In this document: in pieces, positions 1 to 7,973 of the stretch
How the letters are laid out: every line of letters starts with the position of its first letter
How positions within the stretch are numbered: the stretch's first letter is position 1
Program-made: the position numbers and the translations under genes
The notes under the pieces: model-generated
The model's database searches: none
Told to the model about the DNA's origin: nothing
The model's input: only the letters and a program-made list of their open reading frames with translations
Assembly (NCBI RefSeq): GCF_036173125.1
Contig: NZ_CP108054.1
Span: forward strand, 8,749,501 to 8,813,500
Reading direction: 5' to 3'
DNA: 64,000 nucleotides
Source: Streptomyces sp. NBC_00286
GTDB taxonomy: Bacteria > Actinomycetota > Actinomycetes > Streptomycetales > Streptomycetaceae

Positions 1-338
1 GGGCAGAGCAGGGGGTTCTGCTGCTCAACGCGGTGCTTACGGTCCGTGGCGGCGACGCCAACTCGCACAAGGGCAAGGGCTGGGAGAAGTTCACGGACGC
101 GGTGATCCGGGCGGTGGCCGCGCGGCCCGACCCTGCGGTCTTCGTGCTGTGGGGCAACTACGCCCAGAAGAAGCTGCCCCTGATCGATGAGGAACGGCAC
201 GTCGTGGTGAAGGGCGCGCATCCCTCGCCCCTGTCCGCGAAGAAATTCTTCGGCTCGCGCCCGTTCACCCAGATCAACGAGGCGGTCGCCCGGCAGGGCC
301 ACACCCCGATCGACTGGCGGATCCCGGACCTGGGCTGA
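1..338 (+). CDS. ung: Uracil-DNA glycosylase, C-terminal part (5' end outside window)
   Basis: Family 1 uracil-DNA glycosylase, the base-excision repair enzyme that removes uracil from DNA. About 111 residues are present; the reading frame is open from base 3, so the gene is cut by the window edge and its true start is not visible. The fragment holds the VLLLNAVLTVR strand, the WGNYAQKK segment and the DNA-intercalation motif HPSPLSA followed by FFGSRPF, all family hallmarks, and ends with the usual IDWRIPDL tail. The catalytic GQDPYH motif should lie upstream of base 1. It stands alone here: the next gene is on the opposite strand and converges on it. Confidence 0.95.
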   Translation, partial: AEQGVLLLNAVLTVRGGDANSHKGKGWEKFTDAVIRAVAARPDPAVFVLWGNYAQKKLPLIDEERHVVVKGAHPSPLSAKKFFGSRPFTQINEAVARQGHTPIDWRIPDLG

Positions 339-359
339 CCACTGGCCTCAACCTCGGGC

Positions 360-827
360 TCAACTCCCGTACGTGTCCCGGCAGATGGTCGCCTCTGGGC
401 TGTCCGGCTGCCATCTGCCGTACTTTCGGCCCAGGTCGCACACGCCCGGGTCCGCCCGACCCGGTCGGTCCGGGACGCGTGGGAGGTCGCGCCGCGTGGG
501 GCGCTGTTCGGGGCGCGGGGGCTCAGGGGTCTTCGGTGGGCCCGAGGGCGTCTGGCGCGGGGCGGTCGTGGGGGATGGGGGCACTGCCGGGCGGGGCGTT
601 GCCGTCGACGTCGAGGGCCGGCGGGGTGGGCCTACGCGGTCCAAGGCCTCCTGCGCCGGGGCCTGCACGAGGTGCTGGTCGGACTCGACCTCGGGGTGCC
701 GTGCCGAGGGGCGGCTCGATGGGGTCGGCGCACCCGGGGCGGGCGGGTGCTGGATGGTCACGCAGCCGGAGAGGGCCGAGACGGCCACGGTGATCAGGAG
801 CGTTGCGGTGTTGGTCGTACGATGCAC
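360..827 (-). CDS. Small proline-rich lipoprotein of unknown function
   Basis: A predicted 155-residue secreted lipoprotein with a GTG start. The N-terminus has two Arg within the first five residues relative to the start, a hydrophobic stretch and a lipobox ending LSGC with the lipidated Cys at residue 22. A proline/arginine/threonine-rich linker of about 90 residues follows, then a short conserved-looking C-terminal block containing CDLGRKYGRW and ICRDTYG with two cysteines that could pair. No enzyme domain is recognisable. The start was set at GTG because the signal peptide begins there; no good ribosome binding site is seen, and the open frame runs further upstream as a shadow of the DinB gene. 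Likely anchored to the outer face of the membrane. Confidence 0.7.
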   Translation of the reverse strand: MHRTTNTATLLITVAVSALSGCVTIQHPPAPGAPTPSSRPSARHPEVESDQHLVQAPAQEALDRVGPPRRPSTSTATPRPAVPPSPTTAPRQTPSGPPKTPEPPRPEQRPTRRDLPRVPDRPGRADPGVCDLGRKYGRWQPDSPEATICRDTYGS

Positions 828-931
828 CCGCGCAACTCTGCTGTGTCCGGCGCCCGTTGGGGAGTGGAGAAGCGCAGGATGCCCCGCACGGGTGAACGGC
901 CCGAGGGTGCCTCGGGGCCAGTCCAGGTGCC

Positions 932-1444
932 TCAGTCGCCGGTGGACCCGTCGATGCGCTCGCGGATCAGATCGGCGTGGCCGTTGTGACGGGCGTACTC
1001 CTCGATCATGTGCGTGTAGATCCAGCGCAGGTTGAACCGCTCGCCGGTCCGCCGGTGCTTGCCCTCCGAGATGTCGTCGAGGCCGAAACGGGCCGCATTG
1101 CGCCGGGCGACGTCGATCTCGGCCTGCCAGGTGGTGTACGCCTCCTCCCAGGTATCCGTCTCGGAGAGGTGGAACTCCCCGTCCCGGTCCTCCTCGGTGT
1201 AGTAGATCGGCCCGGCGTCCTCGTCCGCGAGCACCTTGCGGAACCAGCCGCGCTCCACCTCCGCCATGTGCCGCACCAGTCCCATCAGGGTCAGCTCGGA
1301 CGGTTCCGCGGAGGCGGTCCTGAGCTGGGTGTCGCTCAGGCCCTCGCATTTCCAGGCGAGCGTCTCGCGGTGGTAGTCCAGCCAGCCCTCCAGCATCGTG
1401 CGCTCGTCGGCGGTGGTAGGGGGCTCACGGCGTTCAGTCGTCAT
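932..1444 (-). CDS. DinB / DUF664 family protein
   Basis: A 170-residue four-helix-bundle protein of the DinB/DUF664 superfamily, whose actinobacterial members include mycothiol-dependent, metal-binding enzymes. The start MTTERREPP is followed by the helix GLVRHMAEVERGWF (His59 and Glu62 fit the first metal ligand region). The C-terminal signature YTHMIEEYARHNGHADLIRE carries His145, His153 and His156, which fits the usual metal site. Length is normal for the family. Substrate unknown. It precedes a TetR gene on the same strand by about 60 bp. Its exact reaction cannot be read from sequence. Confidence 0.85.
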   Translation of the reverse strand: MTTERREPPTTADERTMLEGWLDYHRETLAWKCEGLSDTQLRTASAEPSELTLMGLVRHMAEVERGWFRKVLADEDAGPIYYTEEDRDGEFHLSETDTWEEAYTTWQAEIDVARRNAARFGLDDISEGKHRRTGERFNLRWIYTHMIEEYARHNGHADLIRERIDGSTGD

Positions 1445-1504
1445 CTGCGCATCCTCGCCCGGCCGTTGACGCGGCGCCAGGGGATTTCGCCGGGCTCGGC
1501 CGGG

Positions 1505-2095
1505 TCAGCCACCCAGCATCCCCTCCACCAGCTCCCGCAGCCCCTCCCGCACCTCGTCGAGGCTCGGCACGTCCGCGTGGTACGAGCCCGCCACGCAGGC
1601 GAACATCAAGCCGTCGAACCAGGCGACCAGCGACCGGACATGCCGTTCCGGGGAAGGCGAACCCACTGCCGTCAGCATGGTGGTCAGGGCGTCCCGGAAG
1701 AGCTGTCCCTGGGCGTCGTAGAACGCGCGCAGCTCCGGGCGGCGCGTGGCCTCCAGGGCCAACTCGTAGCGGGCGACGACCAGTTCACGGTGCCGGGTGA
1801 GGGAGCGGTGCACCGCCAGGGACAGGGCTTCGACGAGCGCGTCACGCCCGCCCCGGGGGTCCGGCATCTCATGGATCGCCAGCACCTGCGCCTCGCGCTC
1901 CGCGAGTCTGCGCACCGCGGCCTCCAGCAAGGCCAGCCGCGTACGCGCGTGGTTCGACGTTGACCCCTGCGGCAGACCGGCCGCCTCGTCGACCGCGCGG
2001 TGTGTGAGGCCGCGCATGCCGCGCTCGGCGAGCAGGTCGAGGGCGGTGTCGGTGATGAGTTCGGCGCGGGTCGGGCCGGTGCTGCGTACGGGCAT
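1505..2095 (-). CDS. TetR family transcriptional regulator
   Basis: A 196-residue one-domain-plus-ligand-domain repressor. The N-terminal helix-turn-helix spans about residues 25-52 (RGLTHRAVDEAAGLPQGSTS); the rest is a helical ligand-binding domain. An open frame continues 58 codons upstream, but that stretch is low-quality and covers the operator region, so the start was set at MPVRSTGP, where TetR proteins normally begin. The gene is transcribed away from the FAD monooxygenase. The 130 bp between them contain two copies of a 14-bp palindrome, in the position expected for autoregulation and control of the neighbour. The inducer is unknown. Confidence 0.9.
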   Translation of the reverse strand: MPVRSTGPTRAELITDTALDLLAERGMRGLTHRAVDEAAGLPQGSTSNHARTRLALLEAAVRRLAEREAQVLAIHEMPDPRGGRDALVEALSLAVHRSLTRHRELVVARYELALEATRRPELRAFYDAQGQLFRDALTTMLTAVGSPSPERHVRSLVAWFDGLMFACVAGSYHADVPSLDEVREGLRELVEGMLGG

Positions 2096-2116
2096 GAGGT
2101 CCAACCTACCGGTCGC

Positions 2117-2130
2117 ACTACACCTGTAGT
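2117..2130. promoter_or_regulatory. Probable TetR operator, copy 1
   Basis: Palindrome ACTACACCTGTAGT (6-bp arms ACTACA/TGTAGT around CC). It lies 22 bp upstream of the tetR start and is the reverse complement of the second copy. Binding by the adjacent TetR is inferred from position and symmetry. Confidence 0.8.
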
Positions 2131-2149
2131 ACGGTCGAAGCGGCCGGAC

Positions 2150-2163
2150 ACTACAGGTGTAGT
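2150..2163. promoter_or_regulatory. Probable TetR operator, copy 2
   Basis: Palindrome ACTACAGGTGTAGT, identical arms to copy 1 with the central dinucleotide reversed. The centres are 33 bp apart, close to three helical turns, so two dimers would bind the same DNA face. It lies 65 bp upstream of the monooxygenase start. Confidence 0.8.
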
Positions 2164-2228
2164 GACATCGGCAATCGCAGACCTCGGGAACCTCAACACC
2201 GCAGGAACCGCAGATCACAGGAGGAGAC

Positions 2229-3474
2229 ATGGCACAAGCACCCCGCGCGGTCATCGTGGGCGGCGGCATCGGCGGCCTGACCGCGGCGGTGGCGCTGCAC
2301 CGGCGCGGCGATGGGGGTCCCCCCGCTCGAGCGAAGCCGAGAGTGGGGGAGGGTCACCGTACTGGAGGGGGCCGCTTCGCTCGAACCCGTCGGCGCCGGC
2401 ATCTCCCTCGCCCCCAACTCCCTCCGCGCCCTCGACGTCATCGGACTCGGCGACGAGATCCGCGAACTGGCCGCCTGGCAGGGCGACGGGGGCCTGCGCA
2501 CCCCGTCAGGCCGCTGGCTCGTGCGCACCAGCGCGGCGGCCATGACCGAACGCTTCGGCGGGCCGCTCGTCGTGCTGCACCGGGCCGCACTCATCGACCT
2601 CCTGGCCGCGCAGCTCCCCGAAGGCACCGTACGCACAGCCGCTCCGGCGAGCCTCATCGACCCGGGCGACCCCGGAGACCGCGGCGATGTCGGCCGACCG
2701 GCCCGCGTCAGCACGCCCGACGGCGAGTTGGAGGCCGAGCTCGTCGTCGGCGCGGACGGCATCCACTCCGCCGTACGGCGCTCCCTGTTCCCGGAGCACG
2801 GCGGGCCGGTCTACTCCGGGTTCACGACGTGGCGGGTCGTCATCCCGGTGCCGGGCGCCGTCTTCGCCTCGCACGAGACCTGGGGCCGGGGCCGTATCTG
2901 GGGCACGCATCCGCTCAAGGACGGCAGGGTCTACGCGTACGCAGCCGCCATGGTCCCGGCCGGCGGACGGGCGCCCGACGACGAGCGCGCCGAACTGGTC
3001 CGGCTCTTCGGCGACTGGCACGACCCGATCCCCGCCGTCATCGCCGCCGCACGCCCCGAAGACGTCCTGCGCCACGACGTCCACCACATCTCCGAGCCCC
3101 TGCCCGCCTTCCACCGCGGCCGGGTCGCCCTGCTCGGCGACGCCGCGCACGCCATGCCGCCGACGCTGGGCCAGGGCGGGAACCAGGCCATCGAGGACGC
3201 CGTCGTACTCGCCCACCGCGCCGACCTCGAGGGGCCCGACCTCGCCACGTACACGGCGGACCGTAAGCCGCGTACGACCGCCATCGTCCGCCAGGCCGTC
3301 GGCGCCGCCCGCCTCAACATGATGCGCAGCCGTCCCGGCATCGTCCTGCGCAATGCCGCGGTCGCGATGGTCTCCAAGGCCGGACCCGGCCTCTTCCTGC
3401 GGAGCTTCGACTCGATCGCCGACTGGCGGCCACCACAGCCGCCGTATGCTTCGGACCGGGCACACACCCCGTGA
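2229..3474 (+). pseudogene. FAD-dependent aromatic monooxygenase, frameshifted by a repeat insertion
   Basis: A PHBH-type FAD monooxygenase (NAD(P)H plus O2 hydroxylation of a small, probably aromatic, substrate). The start MAQAPRAVIVGGGIGG carries the FAD GxGxxG motif (residues 11-16) and a ribosome site (aggaggag) upstream. After residue 27 (HRRG) the frame runs into a 40-bp palindromic repeat. The rest of the enzyme (VTVLEGAASLEP..., DG motif GADGIHSAVRR, GD motif LLGDAAHAMPPTLGQGG) lies in the +1 frame and ends at the given stop. An ATG inside the repeat could restart translation, but the product would lack the nucleotide-binding loop. The two TetR operators remain intact upstream. It is either a recent pseudogene or a sequencing indel; the repeat itself is clear. 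Confidence 0.85.
2310..2349. repeat. 40-bp palindromic dispersed repeat inserted in a coding sequence
   Basis: GC-rich element starting GATGGGGGTCCCCCCGCTCG and ending GAGAGTGGGGG. It contains CTCGAG and inverted GGGGGTCCCCC-like arms. It replaces what should be about one codon (HRRG-W-RVTVLE), so it adds 37 bp and shifts the frame by +1. A second, rearranged copy in the opposite orientation lies at about 25189-25264. Confidence 0.85.
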
Positions 3475-3516
3475 GACACCCGCCTAGGCGCCCCTGAGGA
3501 CCCTGAGGAGACCCTT

Positions 3517-4422
3517 GTGAAGGTCGGCTGCATCGGACTCGGCGATATCGCGGTGAAGGCGTATCTGCCGGTGCTCACCACTCAGCCGGGCGTCGAAGTG
3601 CATCTGCACACGCGGACGCCCGCCACCCTCACCAGGGTCGCCGACAGCCTCCACATCCCGGCCGAGCGCCGCCACACCGACCTCTCGGACCTGCTCGCCC
3701 AGGACCTCGACGCGGCGTTCGTGCACGCGCCCACCGTCGCGCATCCCGAGATCGTCGGGCGGCTGCTGGAGGCGGGCGTCGCGACGTTCGTCGACAAGCC
3801 GATCGCGTACGAACTGGCCGACAGCGAGCGTCTGGTGCGCCTCGCGGAGGAGCGGGACACCAGCCTGGCCGTCGGCTTCAACCGGCGCTACGCACCCGGT
3901 TACGCCCAGTGCGCCGACCACCCGCGCGAGCTGATCCTGATCCAGAAGAACCGTGTCGGCCTGCCGGAGCAGCCCCGCAAGATGATCCTCGACGACTTCA
4001 TCCATGTCGTGGACACGCTGCGGTTCCTGGTGCCGGGACCGGTCGACGACGTGACCGTACGAGCCCGGGTCGAGGGTGGGCTGCTGCACCATGTGGTGCT
4101 GGTGCTCGCGGGGGAGGGGTTCACGGCGCTCGGGGTGATGAACCGGCTGAGCGGCTCGAACGAGGAGGTCCTCGAGGTGTCGGGTCAGGACAGCAAGCGG
4201 CAGGTCGTCAACCTTGCCGAGGTCATCGACCACAAGGGCCAGCCGACCGTGCGACGCCGTGGCGACTGGGTGCCGGTGTCCCGGCAGCGCGGCATAGAGC
4301 AGGCCGTGCTCGCCTTCCTGGACGCCGTGCGCGCGGGGAAGGTGCTCAGCGCCCGGGACGCGCTGGCGACCCATGAGCTGTGTGAGCGGGTGGTACGTGC
4401 GGTTCAGGAGCGGCCAGCCTGA
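3517..4422 (+). CDS. Gfo/Idh/MocA family oxidoreductase
   Basis: A 301-residue NAD(P)-dependent oxidoreductase of the Gfo/Idh/MocA family, which usually acts on sugars, inositols or their derivatives. The Rossmann motif GLGDIA sits at residues 7-12. The EKP motif appears as DKPIA (residues 93-97), with Lys as the expected catalytic residue, and the H-x2-D pair is in FIHVVD (His163, Asp166). The start is GTG with gaggag 6 bp upstream. Length is at the short end for the family, so the C-terminal domain is compact. The 3' end overlaps the convergent lnt gene by 77 bp. The substrate cannot be told; no sugar transporter is adjacent. Confidence 0.9.
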   Translation: MKVGCIGLGDIAVKAYLPVLTTQPGVEVHLHTRTPATLTRVADSLHIPAERRHTDLSDLLAQDLDAAFVHAPTVAHPEIVGRLLEAGVATFVDKPIAYELADSERLVRLAEERDTSLAVGFNRRYAPGYAQCADHPRELILIQKNRVGLPEQPRKMILDDFIHVVDTLRFLVPGPVDDVTVRARVEGGLLHHVVLVLAGEGFTALGVMNRLSGSNEEVLEVSGQDSKRQVVNLAEVIDHKGQPTVRRRGDWVPVSRQRGIEQAVLAFLDAVRAGKVLSARDALATHELCERVVRAVQERPA

Positions 4423-5932
4423 TCCGCAGCGACCGTATGCCCTGCGTGGCGCCTAGGGTCACGAGGATGAGCAGCGCCGCGTAGACCGGCCACGCGCCGA
4501 AGCGGGCGTACGGGGTGACGCCGTCGGCCAGCGGTATCTCGTACATCTCCCAGGCGCTCTCGCTCGTGCCGAGCCAGTCGCCGACCCGCTCACCGCTCGG
4601 GCCGTAGACGGCGGAGGCGCCGGTGAGCGTGGAGTGCACCATCGGGCGGCCCGTCTCGGCGGCCCGCAGCGCCGCCAGCGAGGCGTGCTGCTCCGGCGCC
4701 CAGCTCTGCTGGAACGTCGAGGTCGACGACTGGGCCAGCAGCACATCGGCGCCGTTGCGCGTGAGATTGCGGCTCATGTCGGGGAACGCCGACTCGAAGC
4801 AGACCATCGGGCCCATCTTCAGCCCGTTGCCGACGCTCATCACCACCTGTTCCGTGCCGCGCCTGCGGTCCTCGCCCGCGGCCTTGCCTACGGAGGTGGC
4901 CCAGCCGAGGACGGAACGGAACGGGATGTACTCGCCGAAGGGGACCAGCCGCATCTTGTCGTAGCGGTCGCCGGTCGGACCCTCGGGGCCGACGACCACC
5001 GAGCTCTTGTAGATGCCGGGCCGGTCGGAGCGGCGCGCGTCCACGTTCACGATGATGTCGGTGCCCACCTGGCGGGAGAGCGCGGCGATCCGGTTCGCGA
5101 GGTCGGGCCGTCGGGTGAGGTCATAGCCGACGCTGCTCTCGCCCCAGACGACGAGATCCACGTCCTGCCCGGCCAGCTGGCGGGTGAGCGCTTCCTCGCG
5201 GGCGAACCGCTTCTCGGCGCCCGCGACGCCGTTGATCGGTCCGGGCTGCACCAGGGCGATCCGCACCTGGTCGTCGACGTCGGGGCGTGGCGACCACACC
5301 CAGGCCGCCGAGGTGGCGACGGCCGTCGCCACCAGTGCGGCGAGGGCTGGGAGGCGTGAGGCGCGTATCGCGATCAGGACGGCCACCGCGACGTTCACGG
5401 CGACGATCAGGAAGCTGAGCAGCCACACCCCGCCGACCGAGGCGAGCCGCAGCGCCGGCTCCACCTCCCACTGGCTCGAGCCGAGCATGCCCCACGGCCC
5501 GCCCAAGCCCTCCCAGGAGCGCACGAGTTCCACCATCAGCCAGCCCGAGGGCAGCACGAGCAGCGCGGCGACGACCTTGGCGGGCGAGGGCACACCGGCC
5601 AGGAAGCGGCGGACCAGGACGCCCCAAGGGGCCCACATCGCGCCGAGCAGGGCCGCTATGACGAACGTGAAGACATGCAGACTCGGCAGCAGCCAGTGGT
5701 GCACGGCCAGCATGAAACCGAACCCGCCCAGCCAGCCGTCGTACGCCGCCCGCCGCGCCGTCGGCGCCGAGCGCACGAGCAGCATCCACGGCACCAGCGC
5801 GACATACGCGAACCACCACAGGGACGGCTGCGGGAAGCTCAGCATGGGCAGGGCCCCGGCGAGTGCGGCAGCGCCGCCGCGCCACCGGGGGGAATCCAGA
5901 CGCCGGCGCCAGTCAGTGGCGGACAGTTGCAT
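4346..5932 (-). CDS. lnt: Apolipoprotein N-acyltransferase
   Basis: A 528-residue integral membrane enzyme that N-acylates the lipid-modified cysteine of lipoproteins, the last step of lipoprotein maturation. The N-terminal half has about six to eight hydrophobic segments (residues 20-215). The C-terminal half is a nitrilase domain with the catalytic Glu265 (VVWGESS), Lys326 (YDKMRLVPFGEYIPF) and Cys378 (MVCFESAF). A last membrane segment lies near residues 485-505. All catalytic residues are present. It is a single gene between convergent and divergent neighbours. Actinomycetes often carry more than one Lnt, so another copy may exist elsewhere. Confidence 0.95.
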   Translation of the reverse strand: MQLSATDWRRRLDSPRWRGGAAALAGALPMLSFPQPSLWWFAYVALVPWMLLVRSAPTARRAAYDGWLGGFGFMLAVHHWLLPSLHVFTFVIAALLGAMWAPWGVLVRRFLAGVPSPAKVVAALLVLPSGWLMVELVRSWEGLGGPWGMLGSSQWEVEPALRLASVGGVWLLSFLIVAVNVAVAVLIAIRASRLPALAALVATAVATSAAWVWSPRPDVDDQVRIALVQPGPINGVAGAEKRFAREEALTRQLAGQDVDLVVWGESSVGYDLTRRPDLANRIAALSRQVGTDIIVNVDARRSDRPGIYKSSVVVGPEGPTGDRYDKMRLVPFGEYIPFRSVLGWATSVGKAAGEDRRRGTEQVVMSVGNGLKMGPMVCFESAFPDMSRNLTRNGADVLLAQSSTSTFQQSWAPEQHASLAALRAAETGRPMVHSTLTGASAVYGPSGERVGDWLGTSESAWEMYEIPLADGVTPYARFGAWPVYAALLILVTLGATQGIRSLRIRLAAPEPHVPPAHTAHGSPARPGR

Positions 5933-6028
5933 GCAGCGCCTCCCTCGGCCCCCCGACGCCCGGTGCGTACTTCTGTTTGCCTACCTCCAGTGTGCGCGAC
6001 GGGGACGATCTCCGTAAGGGCGGACCCC

Positions 6029-6514
6029 TCAGGTCGCGGCGGGCTCCTGATGGTTCTGCGGGGCCCGGCGCCACTTCTCGTGGACGACCACGCCGCGCAA
6101 TCGCCAGCCACTGTCCGTACGCAGCAGCGCGAAGTCGTAGCGGCCGCCGCACACGAAGTCCGGCGCCGTGGACCCGCCGTCGTGACCGGCGAACCGCATC
6201 GGGTTCACGAAGTCCGCCCGCACCTGCGCCGTGTCACCGATGTCATGCTCGAGCAGCCCGAACCGCAGGAGCCGGTTGACGATCAGATGCTGCCGCATCG
6301 GGAACAGCTCCATGGTCTGGGCCAGCCACCCGGCGACCTCCGCCGCATCCCCCTCGATACCGCCCGCCGACCGGTAGTCCGCCCGCCCGTCCGGGGTGAA
6401 CAGGCCCCGGTACGCCTGCCAGTCCCCGTCGTCGACCGCCACCGCGTACTCGGTGATCAGTCCGTCGACCGCGAGCCGGTCCATCACCGTCGCCAGTTCC
6501 ACACGCTGAGTCAT
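6029..6514 (-). CDS. SnoaL-like / NTF2-fold protein
   Basis: A 161-residue protein of the SnoaL_4/NTF2-like superfamily, small alpha+beta barrels that act as dehydratases, cyclases or isomerases, or simply bind ligands. The opening VMDRLAVDGLITEYAVAVDDGDWQAYRGLFTPDGRADY is the standard family start, and RQHLIVNRLLRF plus DFALLRTDSGWRL complete the fold. The start MTQRVELAT was preferred over a longer open frame because it coincides with the family's usual N-terminus. It is divergent from the SDR gene with about 170 bp between them, so the two may share control. The substrate is unknown. Confidence 0.85.
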   Translation of the reverse strand: MTQRVELATVMDRLAVDGLITEYAVAVDDGDWQAYRGLFTPDGRADYRSAGGIEGDAAEVAGWLAQTMELFPMRQHLIVNRLLRFGLLEHDIGDTAQVRADFVNPMRFAGHDGGSTAPDFVCGGRYDFALLRTDSGWRLRGVVVHEKWRRAPQNHQEPAAT

Positions 6515-6682
6515 CGGCTCAGTGTTGGCCACGGGGCGGGGATCGCCAAGGGGTGTGCGGTGATATTCACCGGCCGTGTGCCGTCCGTACGGTCGAACCG
6601 GTACGCGGGGCCCCATGTGCCGACATCCCGGCGGATCTGCGATCGTTGGCGGCGCACATGCATTGATCATGAGGGAGCCCAG

Positions 6683-7423
6683 ATGTCTCGTCCTGTCACG
6701 GTCGTCACGGGCGGCAGCCGGGGAATCGGCGCCGCGACCTGCCTGCGACTGGCGGCGGACGGACACGACGTGGTGATCGGGTACGCGAACGACGACGCGG
6801 CTGCCGAGCGCACCGCCACGGCCGTACGCGAGGCGGGGGCGCGCTGCGTCACCATACGGGTCGACATCTCCGACGAGGGCGACGTGGAAGGGCTCTTCGA
6901 TACGGCGGCGGACCGGCTGGGCCCGGTGACGGGCCTGGTCAACAACGCAGGGGTGACCGGCCCGCTCGGCCGCCTCGTCGACACGGACACCGCAGACCTG
7001 CGCCGCGTCATGGAGGTCAACCTCCTTGGCACCCTGCTCTGTTCACGCCGAGCCGCCCGCGACATGGTGCCCCGCGGCACCGGCGCCATCGTCAACGTGT
7101 CATCGGGCGCGGCCACGCTGGGCAGCCCCGGAGAGTACGTCCACTACGCGGCGACCAAGGCGGCGATCGACACCCTGACCATGGGCCTCTCAAAGGAACT
7201 CGGCCCGGACGGAATCCGCGTCAACGGGGTGGCCCCGGGCCTCGTAGAAACCGACATGCACGCGGCAATGGGCGACCCGGACCGCCCAGCCCGCCTCATC
7301 CCGACGATCCCCCTCCGCCGGGCAGGCGCCGCAGAGGAGATCGCCGCGGCGATCGCATGGCTCCTGTCGCCGGAGGCGTCGTACGCGACGGGGACGGTGC
7401 TGCGGGTGGCGGGCGGCCGCTGA
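6683..7423 (+). CDS. Short-chain dehydrogenase/reductase
   Basis: A classical 246-residue SDR oxidoreductase of the FabG-like group. TGGSRGIG (residues 9-16) binds the cofactor, NNAG is at 87-90, and the catalytic residues are Ser140/141 and Y155-x3-K159 in HYAATKAAI. The C-terminal IPLRRAGAAEEIAAAIAWLLSPEASYATG is typical. The tail of the second strand does not have an acidic residue (VVIGYAND), which suits NADP(H). A strong gagggag site lies 5 bp from ATG. The gene is followed directly by a double hairpin repeat that probably terminates it. Substrate unknown. Confidence 0.92.
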   Translation: MSRPVTVVTGGSRGIGAATCLRLAADGHDVVIGYANDDAAAERTATAVREAGARCVTIRVDISDEGDVEGLFDTAADRLGPVTGLVNNAGVTGPLGRLVDTDTADLRRVMEVNLLGTLLCSRRAARDMVPRGTGAIVNVSSGAATLGSPGEYVHYAATKAAIDTLTMGLSKELGPDGIRVNGVAPGLVETDMHAAMGDPDRPARLIPTIPLRRAGAAEEIAAAIAWLLSPEASYATGTVLRVAGGR

Positions 7424-7455
7424 TCCTGGTCCGGTGACCAGGGGCCGCGGGCCGC

Positions 7456-7643
7456 GGTGCCCGCTGGGGTCCGCGCCTTCAAGAGCGGCGCAGCCGCCTC
7501 TTGAAGGCGCTCGGGGCTGTGACATAGGCGGCACCGCCGCGGGGCGCGCGGTGTCCGTTGGGGTCCGCGGCCATTAAGAGCGACGCAGCCGCTTCTTAAG
7601 GGGCGCGGGACTGCGACATATGCGGCTCCGCCGCGGGGCGCGC
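7456..7643. repeat. Tandem 94-bp hairpin repeat (two diverged copies)
   Basis: Copy 1 is 7456-7549 and copy 2 is 7550-7643. Copy 1 forms a long stem: GCGCCTTCAAGAG (7473-7485) pairs with CTCTTGAAGGCGC (7498-7510), with an inner CGGC/GCCG extension. Copy 2 keeps the stem, with a C:G pair changed to T:A and a G:C changed to G:T. Both units end in GGCTCCGCCGCGGGGCGCGC-like sequence (GGCACC in copy 1). It fills the gap after the SDR gene and probably acts as its terminator. Confidence 0.75.
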
Positions 7644-7693
7644 TCAGCCACAATGAGCCGGCAGCCGCCAACCAACCTCAGTGCCCCGAGCTA

Positions 7694-7879
7694 CTAGGCC
7701 CCCTGCTCAACCAGCGGCGGCAGCCGCACGGCCTCCGCCCACTGCACCACCAGCGCCTCATACTCAGCCCGCTCCTGAGGCGACAAAGTGCCGCCCGACC
7801 GTATCCAGAGGTCGCGGATCTGCTCATTCAGCGCGGCAGCGGACCGCACGGAACCAGGGGTCACGGAATCGGGGGACAT
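7694..7879 (-). CDS. Small conserved-type hypothetical protein
   Basis: A 61-residue protein, ATG start, with a helical, acidic/basic composition (NEQIRDLWIRSGG, LSPQERAEYEALVVQWAEA). It looks like a short two-helix protein of a type often seen in Streptomyces. No membrane segment, signal or metal-binding motif is present. It is on the same strand as and downstream of uppP, about 95 bp upstream of that gene's stop. Function not recognised. Confidence 0.65.
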   Translation of the reverse strand: MSPDSVTPGSVRSAAALNEQIRDLWIRSGGTLSPQERAEYEALVVQWAEAVRLPPLVEQGA

Positions 7880-7973
7880 GCGAACAAGCGTAGGGGCAAG
7901 GACTGACAGCCCGCTACCAGACGACTACCCAGAACGTATGTGGTTGGTCACGCCGGCGGCCGCCCGGTGGACG

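Noticed and set aside
2311-3474. A separate gene starting MGVPPLERSREWG.
   Set aside because: Those residues are encoded by the dispersed palindromic repeat; the true start MAQAPRAVIVGGGIGG with ribosome site is upstream in another frame.
4346-4422. Frameshift suspected because lnt and the oxidoreductase overlap by 77 bp.
   Set aside because: Both C-termini are of plausible length and the genes are convergent; such overlaps are common in Streptomyces.
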